A stretch of 64,000 nt of DNA, taken from assembly GCA_026874595.1 (NCBI GenBank), contig CM049307.1, positions 39,164,862 through 39,228,861 on the forward strand. Direction: 5' to 3'. Position numbers and translations under genes: made by a program. Positions 26,801 to 40,671 of this stretch are shown piece after piece. Position 1 is the stretch's first letter, and the number at the start of each line of letters is the position of its first letter. The notes beneath the pieces were generated by a model that saw nothing but the letters and a program-made list of their open reading frames with translations, had not been told where the DNA came from and did not search any database. The DNA is from Sipunculus nudus (taxonomy: Eukaryota; Annelida; Sipuncula; Golfingiida; Sipunculidae).

Positions 26801-29800
26801 CACCTTACCCATGCTGCAATCAGTGAGGGTGTTTGGAGCTGTTGCAGAGAATTTGAAGGCAACCACATGCTTATTTTTAGTCTCTCCAGTTTTATCTCTG
26901 TCACCTGGCTTGCACATCCGAGTTATAGTGAATGTTTTTGGAGCTGTGTTTGCTTGTTTTATGTGATATAGCTTAGAGCCGCCTTCCAATCTTTTCCATT
27001 AAGTTTTGAATCTGCAAGTGGGGCCTCCTGAGATCCAACTTTCTTTGATCAAAAGTAAATTCCAAGCTCCAGTGAAAATTGCATAATTTTGCGTTTCGTG
27101 GATGCCGAATAAGAACTACATATTTAATGTTCTGGGTTTTTATATGCAGAATAAACCTTTTCTAGTTTTCTTATTGAAGGTGACCTGAAGGCCTCCAAGG
27201 AGAACCCTAAAAACATCACCGACACATACCACCAGCTGGATGGGCATTCCTACCGCATCACCAAACTGTCATGGAGTGTCCATGAGGAGGGCAGACTGGT
27301 GTCCTGCTCTTATGATGGCACTGCACAGGTAGTGACACCTAGTGTACATGTAGTCAACTAAGCCTGCATAATCTCCTTCTGTTTATTGTTCCTCAGAGGT
27401 TTAATATTTTTTAATAAAATTTCTTTTTGGCAAACATATTGAGGCCCACCCAGTCTACAAAGATTATTTTCCTATGTACACACACAGGTAAAATTTGTTC
27501 TACTGGCTTCTGTGGTCTTGGAGTAGAGCACAGGTGTCCAGGATATAAAATGATAGGAAGTGTGTGCTACTACCTTGGCCAATAGTCTGAAGTTGGAATG
27601 AAATTCTGCAGATGTTAATTGTTAGTTAAGTTAGCATTAAAAATATAGGTGGTAACCTCCACCAAAAAAAAAATAAAAAACAAAAAATGGTAATTCTCAT
27701 TATTTTTGTCAAACAATGTAGTTTAATTAAAAAATTAATAACCTGTACTGCAGCATAATTTAAAAAATATATATGATTTTTAGTATGATTATTTTGTGTA
27801 ATTTTAATGGGAAATATAGATATAGATATTTTATTATAGTCGCTTGAAGTATGAAAATTATGATCCATTTCCAGGTTTGGGATGTGATGAAAGGTGTGCC
27901 ACTGGCAAACTTCAGGGGTCACCAAGGTCGTCTGTTCTCCGTGCAGTGGAGTATTTTGGATCCTGATGTGGTGTTTAGTGGAGGAGATGACTGCACTGTA
28001 CAGAACTGGAGAGTGTCTGAACAGACCCACAAAGCCCCACCTCCTCCTCCAGGTAGTCTGATGTATATACATATGTGACAATGCATCACATAATAGATGC
28101 TCTGTATTGCAACCCCTTGATTTCATTTAATAATTTCTTAACTCAAAATCACAAGAGATTTTTCTAGTTTAATATGTGTGTGTGTGTTAGAGAGAGAGAG
28201 TGAGAGAGAGAATGTATGTCCAAAGAAATAGTGTTATTCAGTGATGATTATTTTGTTGCCATCCAAACATAAACAAGTTCTTGATTGTTATGGAATATTG
28301 TATAAGTTGTCCCATTATCCTAGCAAATTAGGGAAAAAAGTGTATATATAAAACCAGCATAAGTATTTATATGATTTAGCATCATATTTTGGAGTGGATA
28401 TCATGCACAATTTCAAACACCTGTATCAAATAATGTTGGTAAATATAAAGCCATTTGTTAAATTCATTCTGCATAATATAAAAAAAATAAAAAATTTAGT
28501 TTGCTGTATTTTGTTTGTCATTTAAATGGTCCTTGGAAATTTGATAAAACATGTCAAAGGGAAGTGTCCAAGAATTTATACAAAGTAGATTCAGAGATAC
28601 CTATTAAAATATGATCCTCTGTTGTTACATGGAATGCTGTCATTTGCCAAAACATAACTAAGGTGAGAACTAATCAGATTGTATATGTAAAAAATATATA
28701 TTAAAATTACATATCAGCCCAGGAGAAGAGACCAGCAAGAAACAAACGTGGGAAGAAGAAACAGCAGCCTGTCACTCAGAGAGTAACTGAGGAAGTCCCT
28801 CAGGGAATCCCACAAGAAGACCCACAGGCAGGCGGGGATGCAGGAATCAGTCTGGCAGAAATTGAAAAACTGATACAGCAGCGTAAAGAAGAATTGATGC
28901 AGAAGGCGTCGGAGAACGGATCAACAGCTGTAGAATCAGAAACCCCTTCTGGTTTGTACACGTTCTGCATCCTTCCGTCAGAGGGTTGTTTCTTCTCAAA
29001 ATGAACCTCTTCTGATTGGAAATGGGGGGGGGGGGGGGAGACGGGGACTTCTTGTCTCAGCTGTCAAACTTCAAATTCAAAATATGTTATGATTTAAAGG
29101 GGCCCAATCACCTATCTGACCTTTATAAACTAAAGGTATAATTTATATTAAAGTTTTCATAATATGTGAGGTCCCGCCAAAATAATATTAACAAATTCAA
29201 CAAGGGCATTCGGCAGTAAGTCAGATATATGCAACCTGACACCTTAGGTTACAAGTTTTTCCCTTTTGTCAAAATTGCTGTGTTCACAAACATGTTGTTG
29301 ATAAACCAGCTCATATATCCTTCACGAAGGCCTTATAAGAACATTTCACAACCAAAATTTATTAGATTAGATGAATGATTAGATCATTAATACATACACA
29401 GAGGAAGCCAGAAATCTCATGAATTCTTTTCCAAAAGGTAGGTGAATGGGCACCCTTAAGGAAAAGCCTTCTGTTTATCTTGTAAATCTTCATACTTACC
29501 AAATATTACTTGATCTAGTAACTCCTTGCCACTAAACATTCATGTTCACATAATTTGCCTTGAAACATTTCTTATTCCACCATATTTCAATGGACTACAC
29601 TTCCCTTTTCTCTGTGTATATACCTACACCACTGGTGTTTTTAGAATACCCAGTGCATTGCAGGGACAGAATTTCTGTACTCACAATCCTTTACCTGCTG
29701 AGTCGTATGATTGTGAATAGATTCTGCACATTATGCACTTTGGACTAGGTATCAGTTGGCCTTTTCCAATACAGTATACCTATATTGTAATGCTGTTAAG

Positions 29801-32800
29801 ATGGTACCTGAAATTATATGTCAACTGATTTATAATCCTTGAATCCCATATATATCATGTCCCTTCCTTTATTAAATTTCTTTCTGAAACTGACCATTTG
29901 TTTCACAGTTTACTGAATTCAGTTCTGAAAAATCTGTCCACACAGGTATATTTAAGCTTAGCTTGGTCTAAAAAGAAAAAAAAAATATAAAGTAGTTTTA
30001 TATTTACAGATATTTAAAGTTTTAGCTTTTTATTGTTGTGCTCTTCCTCTGCAGCTGTGAGTGAAGTTGAATCTACCAGTCAGCTGTCAAGTATAGATGA
30101 CTCTGCTGCACGAACGGAACCAAGATCAGTCAGTGAAGAGAAGAGGCCCGAGGATGTAACAGAACCTGCTAATCCTGAAACCGCTGAGCCTGTCATGGAA
30201 ACAGTAAAAAAAGGTAGAGCTCAAATATTCTAACATATACCTCCTGTAATAATCATTGTAGTAATAAGATAATTACTTAATGTAAAGTTATGAAAAGTTA
30301 TAAAAATTACAGGCATTATTTTGTGTCTTTTACATGATTTATCATCATACATTGTGAACATTCAAACATATATATTTATATGTATATGTGTTTTTTTATA
30401 AAAATATTATGCTTTCACAATGCATAAAAATAGTGCATAGAATTATATATATATATATATATTTATTTATTTATTTGTTTATTTATATATGGAAATGGCT
30501 TTTTACAAAAATCACTATCATGCCATCATAATGCAAAAAAATTGAAAAATATTTAGGTGAGCATATAGATATTCTTCGGATCATTCTAACAGTGTAGTTA
30601 GAAACAAATGAGAAAATCTTCACAACCAGAACATCTGTATGAGTAGAACATAATGATCATGTTTGTTGTTTTTTTCAGTATCTGAGTCTAAGAGAAGGAG
30701 AAGATTCAAATCTCTGCTTCCAATATGTGCTACCAAGGAAAACTGTAGCAAGTTGGCTGGACAAAAGGACTGCCTTCTATTGGCTAAGTATCTCTATGGT
30801 AAAGACCAAGATTGACTGACCTTGATATGAAGTTTTCAGACTTAGCTCTTGTTAAAATTCGTTCATCTGTTACTCTTTCAGCTAAACATTTGTTATTTAT
30901 GATTGTACACAAGGTACTGAACATCCCCTCTTTTGTCCCTAGGCCATATCCAAAATATTGTTTTGAAGAATTATTGTAATTGCTGCACCTATTTTTGTAC
31001 CACAGATATTTTTTTTTTGGTTGAGTGAGCTTAGAGATGCTGACGATTAGGGCTCTTTGCTTGATCCTCTCAAAAACAATTCAAGGAGATTTAATTAAAA
31101 TATGTCAAATTTGAGTTGTTCACATGCTATTTTAACAAGAGAAGCAGCATGTGGTTACCTAAGCTGACTGGAAGTCAGCTGGTCTGGAAGTCTTATGAGC
31201 TGTAGGGATCACGCTTTGTCCATTGTTGGGCTATCCAGTAGGCCATTGACAGGGCACAAATTTTGACCATTGGACCTCGTCTTAATCTTCCTTCAAATGG
31301 GCAAAAGTTCAAGTGGTACTTTTTGGTTCTAGAGTTGGTAAAACTATTGTTTTGTTGATTAAAAGCAAGGTGACAAGAAAGTAACACATGCTTATTTATT
31401 GAAATGGTATATGCACAAAGGGTAAAATATTTGTTCCATATCTTTGTAATATGGTAAGCTGTAAACCTCAATTACATTCTGTTTGATTTTCTGTATGGTG
31501 TATTTTGCCCACTATGGCTTGATTTGAAAGATGGTGATGTCATTTAGTAACTGCTTACTTTTAATAACTGCAGCTCATGATTTTTCATAAGATCATATAT
31601 ATTTATGAGTTATTTTATTGTATTAAGGTAATGAGCCCTTACCTGAGGAGAGTATACACCTGGGATTGTTTGGGTCAAGGAGAGATGTGTACCGACTATT
31701 AAGAGCAGAAGGTAGGTTTTGAGGTCAAAGGTCAAACAGGCAATATGTGACTTGTCTTTAATTACGTTTCCTTAAAAACACTGGTAGGATTGATATTGTA
31801 GTTAGTTTTTTGTTCATGAGGGTTTCTAAATTGGTGATATTTGCTGGAGGGAAATTATCACGAAAATAATTCTTCATTATTAAGATGCCCTATCCACTCA
31901 GTTGAACTGATGCATTAAGTTGGGGCACATGGCTGAGGGGATAGCATTCCCATTAAGCTCATAGAGTGCTTGCCATGAGTGTCAATACTGTGGCATTATT
32001 GGCCTCTCATGTACATTATCTATGCCAGGAGCCTCTCAAGGCAAAAGATTTACACTTAAAATCATAACTGGTCTTTTATGTCATCCATGAATAAAAATGT
32101 TATATCATAAATAATACAGTATGTTTCATATTATCTTTATGTAACAAACAAGAATTATCATTTACTCTTTGTTCCCTTGGGTCCTTGTCAAATTGTTAAG
32201 ATTTTTGGGCATATGCTAATTAATTCATACCAGATACTTTATATATTTATATTTATATACTGTGTATATTACTGTATCCTGGATTACAAAAAAAGAACCC
32301 AAGCAAAACACTGAAAAATGAAAATTGTAAAAACTATACACCACAAATATGAACCCAACTACATGTAAACATGCACGGAGACTTACCTGTGTTGAAATCA
32401 CTGAAATGGAATACCCTGCATGTTTTAGTGTAATAAACTTGAAATTTCTTGAACACAGGCAGGAAGCATACAGGGAGAAAATTATGAAACCATGATTTAA
32501 TTTGTATAAAAACAATAGTTTTGAGTGGCTAATGTGACCTCCAGTCATTGGGCTTTTCATTCTGTTCATTCAGAACCGCGAGGTTTTAAGTCATTTATGT
32601 ACCACTTGACATCTGGTTATCACCATTAAACCCAAAGGTGGGGAATGCAGCAAAACTACGCTCCCGAGGCAGCGGAAATCTTGCGCTTCTAAAGAAGCAA
32701 CTAATTTTCACGCTGCCAGCTTTGACCGTTTATGATATATTTAGACACCAGATGGTGGTTCGTTGTTCGCTGAAAAAAACATGCATATGATGTGACAAGC

Positions 32801-35800
32801 AGCCAACCAGATGCCAATATACAAACACTTGACAGGCATCCTGGCTCCGCCCATAGCTGCACTTCAAGTGCCGCTGGATGAGAGTTAACGGTCAAATTTT
32901 AATTGCTCCCTCTGTATTCTTGCATTATCGACCGATTCGATTATGACATTATGACTGTGTTAGCGTAGCCATACATGTATCTGTTGTCTGCAGAACTGAA
33001 ACCAGCCAGCAAGGTGTGCACGCAGCCTTTGTTGTTATGTTTCTGTTGAATTACAACTCACCGGCCGGGCATCCTATGTGCAAGGCCCTAAGCAAACCAC
33101 GTCTGGGGCAATTCTCATTGAGCCTGTGGCCTGTTCAGACGGTAACCGGGGTGATGAGCTGTCACTCAAAACAAAGTGAACATGATTGGCTCCGTGTATT
33201 CCTCACTTGGCTGTGACTTCCAGCACAAGGTCTCATCTGATTGGACAAAAATACAGTGCTCCCCTCTGGTGTAGCAATTCAGGATATGAGGACATAACAA
33301 ACAGCGCTAACGATATAGGGAATTGGCCTATAGTTAAAGCGCTGTGTAAAGAGTGTACAGCAAAACAGGTCCCTATAATTTCATGGAAAATTGATAAACA
33401 TTTTATATTTTCAAGTCTACCAACCTTAAGTCATCAACCAACATTGGCTGTATAGTTACAAAAGATGCTCAGTGTTCAATATGCTTCTACATTTCTGTAA
33501 GCTTTTATTCATTTTTCACAGAGGAACACCATTACCAGTCAGGAAACATTGAGCAGGCACTAATATTACAAATATGGCGAGGCAACATCACAGAGGCACT
33601 CAGGTCCGCAGCAGATAGAGGCCACCTCTCTGATTGGCTGATCGCACTCTCTCCTATGAGTATATATATATTTTTATTTAACACCTGTTGTAGTCTTAGG
33701 AATCAATGTGGTCGATTCAAAATGCTATGAAAAAAAACTTTGTGTTTATTTTTATTAGAATTCTTCTCAAAGTTAGCCACACTTTTGAATATCAAACTCA
33801 GTTGTATGACGTATTTAAAAAACTTTTCTTTCATGGTCGAGATTCAGGTTTCCTGTCTTTAAGTTTTATGGTCTTGTTAAAACATTTCTTAAAAAAATAC
33901 TTGTCATTGCTGTTAAATGAATTTAAACATACATATTTCCTTTTTCTGTATCCAGTTTTAAACCTCTTTATTTTATTTGCTCAGTTCTTAAGTGTTTGCT
34001 TTCCAAAGAATCCAGACATTTTAATCTACTTCATTATCTCCCATTTCATTCCCTTGTGCCTTAAACAGATATCTGACCTTTACACCTATTTAATTGATAA
34101 ACCTTTACCAGAAATATATATATACTTTTCACAGACAATTTCCATTGTTTATGGTTTAGTAGCAGGTTTATGGGTTGATTGTTGAATGATCTTAAGACTG
34201 ACATATTCAGTTAGATTGCTAAAGCTCAAATAATGGAGAAATTGTGCATTTCATTATTCAAGCATGAGATTATCAGGAGTAATAGATCATACCCTAAGAT
34301 TCATTTATAGATAGGGAGGCATTTGCAGAATGACTTTGGATGACCTTGAAAGGTCACTGAGCATGGTCAGTAATATTTTGTGTTTTTGACATATTCAAGA
34401 GAAATAGAAATAAAAATAGATTTTTTTAAATTATTAAGAAAAAAAACCAGAATATTGTAGTTTGCTGTTTATTTTGCAGGTTCTCAACATCTGTGGACAG
34501 AGCTGTGTCAGAAGTATGCAGCCCAGCTGGTAGAGAATGGACAGTACCATAAAGCTACCACTTATCTCCTGGCGATACGCCAAACGCACCAAGCCATCAA
34601 GATGCTCAAACAGCACGGGTTGTTAAGGTGAGTCTGTTGTATTTATAGAGCGCAAATATAATATACAGGTGTTTGGTGTAAGATGCAGAGGCTTAAGAAA
34701 ATAAGTTTGTCTGAAGACCTTACTTTAATGAACCGGGGTTTGTGTACATACTGATAATATCCAGTAAGAAATTCCAAGTGATGGCAGCATACTTGTCTGT
34801 CATCATACATACTGTGAGAGTGAGGGACTCAAACTTATCCACATGGTCCTTTTAATATCCATGATGGGCATTATATCTGTGATTTCTTGGAGGAAAATTT
34901 GTGGTCAGCTCTGGTAAGCTACAGCTAGATTGCTTTGTCAATGTACATTTTGTAAACATTTGTAGGTATATTATAGGAAGTTTTTGGTATTTGTGTCAAT
35001 CAGAGGCCAATTCCATTATTTGCAATGGTTGGTTTTGCACAAAGTGTGCTGTTTTGACTAGGCCTAGAATTTTTTTAAATACATAATACCTTTCTCTTTG
35101 TGTGTTCCTTTGTGAGAATGACATCTCTTTCAGATAGAAGTTACGTATAAGAATTGAGTTGGATTTTGTCTAAATTTACAATCTTTAGACTTTTTAGATG
35201 TGATGTAATATATGTCAGCAGGACCACATGGTCAAAGGTTAAGTTGTTTTCAGCTATATTAAGTGTTTTGGAAACTTTTCAGCTCGCATGCATTTATTAT
35301 TCTTTCAGAGAGGCCTTGACTTTAGCCAAATTGAGGCTCTCACCTCATGACCCTTTGCTTCAGGACCTGCCGGGATATTGGGCCTCTTATTTACAGGAAA
35401 TTGGAGACACCAACTTTGAACTTATGACTAAATGGTAATGAATTGTTCTCATTTCAGTTTTACAGTGAAGCAAGTGAAACTTAAGTCATTAAAATAAAAT
35501 TGTTTTTAATTTTTTAGTAAACAGGAGATCAAACATTCTTTAATTCAGGAGGCTATGGGAGACCTGTAATTAATGCCTATACAGAATACATGGTATGTAC
35601 ACATGACAGAAACTGTTGTTGGCTTTTTGGTCAGGAGGTTTCAAAATACGCAATTTATGTAAAAGGGAAATTATTGCAAAAAATGAAATCCTCAAGAAAA
35701 AGCACCCCAACTATGAAGGTGAAGAATAATTTACACCCTTAGCCTCATAGCCATCTCATACATAATCTGTGATTGTGGTGTCATAAGGCAAAATTTTGAT

Positions 35801-38800
35801 ATTATAAATACCAACAGATTTTCATGTAATCTGTAAGACAAAGATTGAGATTATAAAAAATATGAGATTTTTTATATTATCTGCCTATAATGATGGTATG
35901 AACTCAATATTGCTGCTTGTGGGCCAGTGGTATTAAATTTTGGCTGCTTTCAGTTAAATTTCCAGTGCTTGATTACGAACCCCAGTCTGCCCAGGTTCGT
36001 AATTAATGAAGAAGCTACAATTGCTCTTCTCTGAACACTATACGTACATGGTAACCATATTAATTTGTTAAATTACACTCAATTCATTTAACATTGGTTG
36101 TACAACTAGGTTTAATACCTAATGTAAACTGTGGCTTTTTTTTATCAGTTATTTATCAGCTGGAAAAAAAGAAGATGCCCTGACCACACTCAGTAGACGG
36201 ACTAACACAGAAGTATTGGAAACAACAGCAGAAATTGCATTTGTTATGAAGGATGCTGAGACAGCCCAGATGTATGGTAACAGTCTGGTCAATGACTGTC
36301 AGGCCAAAGGTGAATTACTGGACCTGGCACTCCAATTTGTTATGAGGCACAAGGAATATTTTAAGGTAAAGTAAAAGTATTTTGAGCTACCATCACAGAT
36401 TGTTAAGAAGCTCATACACTCCTGATGCAGTCTTTATACACTAGAGCCAAGAATTGTAATCAGACCAATGAGTGTGTTGTATCCCATTGTGCATCCAGCT
36501 CCAAATTTTAACATGTGATCTGATTACACTGGTTCTGGCACAGGGTCAAGAATCAGACCAACGAGAGGGGAAGTTGCAAGTTTAAAATTTGGAGCTGGAT
36601 GCACAATGTGACATCACGCTCTCATTGGTCTGATTACAATTATTTGCTCTGTGCCAGCCCTGGTGGTGAGACCCAGAGAATATGCTGTATAATATAAATC
36701 AGCTGTTAGATCAAGATAGATCTGGAACAAATGCAGTGTGAAATTGCTGTATGAGGAGCGCAAGAGGATCAAGGGGTATATATTTTCAGGTAGCATCACA
36801 GTTTGGTAAGACATAATGGGGAATATTTCAAGATAAGTACAAGTGTTTTGAACTAATGTCACAATTTGATGAGAGGCGCTGGAGTTCTATGTCACAGATT
36901 ACTGTAAGGTACAATAGTTATTTTAAGGTTGAATGCTTGTGTTTTAAAACCAGCATTACAATTTGTTTAAAGATACTTGAGGTATTTTTAAGTTAAAGGA
37001 CAATTCATTTGAGCTGTCAGTCTATAACAAGATGCATGACTTCACAAAAATGAGTCCTGGCAAACTGCATGCATATTTAATGAGGTCACCATACCTTGGG
37101 GGCATCATGATGTTTTACCAAAAATCTGATTGATTTTCATTAAACTCATTATAAATTTTAACCAATTCAGTTTCTCACCTGAATTCATTTCACAGCAAAA
37201 TTCTTGCATATTTAATTAGATCAAAGGTCACAAGACATACAACTGGTGTATTATGCACCTTTGCGATGCTCTTGTTCATGTTTTTACAGAGTGGTTACTG
37301 TTGCCTGGTGCTGCACATTGCTGTATCAGAACATATTGAAAAATCAGATGGAGCCAAGGATGTTGCCATGGCAACCACCACTGCGGAGGGTTAGTAAAGC
37401 TCAGGTTTCAAAAATAAGCCTACGAAAACCTGAAAAAGAAGGCTGAACAATTATGTTCTTGTACATACAAATGCAATTCCTCTTAAGCAAAGTTAATATA
37501 AAGTGGCACCTTTTACAATTGAGGTTATTAATAGAAAAAGTCTTTCAAAACAAGATTTTTAGTAGAAGACATTTCTACAGTCAGCTCTGGTATCAGTCTA
37601 TAAAACATATTTGTCTTATATGAGCCACAACAAGGTGTATACATAAAATAAAATGGTCACGCCATAAAAATGATCAGAAATATAAAATTTCATTTACATT
37701 TTGCCAACCAGAATGTTGGGGGAGTTTTATGATTTTCCACTTATATAATAAAAAAAAATTCCTTCCTAATTGCTGTTTGTAATTTCACAGTACTGAATAT
37801 TTGCAGCCTGGTGTTGTTTCTAGTATATGCTAATGATAACATGCTTTTGTCCATGTATGTTTGGATTTTATTTGCAGATAATTCTGATACCTTGCCATGG
37901 ACAGCTCGATTAATAGGAGGTCAGACACTAATAAAGCATGTCATCAGTACCTGGCATTCAGAAAACATCATGAACTCTGACCCCAGTGACATCCAACAAG
38001 CTTACACCAGTTTACAGGATAAACAGTCCGGCAGACAAAAAGGAGGCATGAGAAGACCAGTGAGTTACAGTGTTAACTACTTCCAGAATGAAAAATTATA
38101 ATAATCAAGCCTTCCATATGGGAAGAATAGGCTTATAGGAACTAATGTGTTTATTTCTGTGTCAATATTTAGGTAAAAATATTTCCAGCGAAAGCTATCA
38201 ATTTCAAAATTTCTTTTTCTTCTGCCAATGCTTGCTCTTTATCTCCAAGATGGCTTATTTTCAAAATCTGAAAATATTTACCCTAGGTGACAGAAATACA
38301 TCTGATTCAGTTTTGACATTGACCTTATTCCTAAGGTCACACATGTCAAAGTCAATTATCCATTATCACTCAGTTTCAAGTATTGGGGAAAGCTTACAGT
38401 GATTATGCAGCAACTTGCAAACATCTATACAGGAATGTCAATATATATTAAAAATGAAAGAATGGTAGGGTGGAGTGTGGTAGCATAATGGTTAGGGTGC
38501 TGGACTTGTGACCACAAGGTTGTGGGTTTGGGGACTGTACTGACCATTGTCTAAGACTACTAGCTGAGTCTTTGCCAGAAGGGTGTGCTTTCTTTACCCA
38601 GGAGTGAATGGGGACTGGTCATGGCGGGGCATGCAAATGTAGAATGAATAACCTTCTAAAGCTTATGATAGCCTCTTGGGTTGTCATCAGTGATATCAGA
38701 TTATAAGCTCTCACCTTTACCTTCTGAAAGTCTACAAAGAACTGTTAGTTTATTAAACTTTAAAATTACTGATAACATTTCCTTATAAATCCCCGATTAG

Positions 38801-40618
38801 GTTCCTGTGACCTGTATTTATGTGCCGTCATTTTAGCTTCAGAAATAATCTGTCAAAATGAGTAAATGACTGCTAAGCAGTGCTGACAGGATGTTTTATT
38901 GTATCTTCCAAAACAAAGTTTTGCAGATACTGTGTTTTTGACCAAGTTCCACTGCTTTTGCTTGCGGAGAACTCTGTGACTACTGGACCAATTTTTCCTA
39001 AACTTGACCCAATTATCAGGTCACATGTGAACTGGTGCCTCACCATTTTGCCTTGACCTCTGACCTTTCCTCTCTGCAGTGCGTCCATAATTGTGTCTGT
39101 GTCCACACATTACACCACATTTCTTCAGACTTGTTTGACAGATCAGGCTGAAATATTGCACAGGTGTAGCTTTTGGGTAGCTTTATATCATACAGTAAAC
39201 TGATATACCTGCAATCATATTTCCACAGCATCCATCTGTTCATCTGCCTTTTGTTAAAATCACTCATATCTCTGCAGTGACTGGAATTATTCACCTGAAA
39301 TTTTGCATGTGTATACTTCCTGGATAGCTTTTTTGATTTTATGACAGGTAGCACCACCTACATTCATCTTCATGCTGCAGACATCCATGCTGATATCTCC
39401 AGGCTGGTTTGAAGTATCTTAATGAAATTTTGCATGACTATAGATCTTACATAATTCTTCATCAAAGCAAAACTGGTGGTGCCACCTGCAAATATTTTTG
39501 CAAACCGTCAATCTGTTCTTCTGCCTTGGATTAAAAGCACTCATATCTCGGCAGTGGTTGGACTTACTCGCCTGTTTTGTTGCAAAACTAACAACAGTTT
39601 TTGCTAGGTGTCCATCTATTCATCTGCCTAGGGTTAAAATCACTCATATCTCAGCAGTGGTTTGACTTATCCACCTGAAATCTTGCATATGTATACATCT
39701 TGGATAGTTTCTCTTTCAAATAACAGATGGTGCCACCTACAATGATGTTATGTGTCAGACATCCATGTTAATATGCAAGACGTCTTACTCTGTTTCCCCT
39801 TGCCACTCAATCTATGCCTCACTTCACCCGTCCTACTCTGATTCCAGTGGATACACAGTGGCTTGTCGACTACCCATATTTTTGTTCAAGGTGTATTTTT
39901 TTTCCACAACTTAAAACTTTCACAAATATCACAAATTTGAAACCCCTGAGTAGTTAACAGTCACCTCTCTAGAGCTTAAATCTTTTCATAACCGTGTAAT
40001 TTATTATGGAAGCATTATGCAATTTGCTGTTTCATACATGTATTTTCCAGGTACTGAATTATGCAGTGACTGAATTGACAATGTTTATCCTTGACCTCTG
40101 GAGGTCGGAGGTCAAGAAAGGCCTGAAGCACCTGGAGTCAGCTCTGAATCATTGTCACCAGTCTGGACATGACGACTTGATGGTTCTCCTCTGTCAGCTC
40201 ATAATGCCATATGGTAAGTTCTATACACAGGTTTAGACATAGAGACAGGGTAACAGAGACACAGAGATAGAGAGCCATAGACACAGAGAAAGAGAGACAG
40301 AAACACAGAGATGGAAGCACAAAAAAGACAAACATAAACAATGAGACTCAGTCTCTTAAAAAAAAAGTAACTTTATTTTATTAAATATTTGCTTTAAATA
40401 TTTGTAAGTTCCAAGACCAGTGGAGGTCTCATAAATTCGTAATTTTAATGTCATTTAATTACCAGCAAGATGAAAGAAATTGATGAAAGAAAATTAAAAG
40501 AGTTCATATTAAATATATAAAGAATGCATAAAAAATTGTTAAATTATAATTAAAAAAGCAAAGCATTAAAAGATTACTTTCACTTTTAAAAGTAAAAGAA
40601 TGTAAACATATTGCCTCC

Positions 40619-40671
<53 letters not shown>

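Noticed and set aside
31915-32045. Possible tRNA gene or SINE head (AAGCTCATAGAGTGCTTGCC)
   Set aside because: A faint tRNA-like order is visible but box B is not convincing; too decayed to annotate.
33706-34185. 159-codon open frame, hydrophobic, on the + strand
   Set aside because: It lies wholly in GEMIN5 intron 19, is dominated by F, L, I and Y from T-rich DNA and resembles no family.
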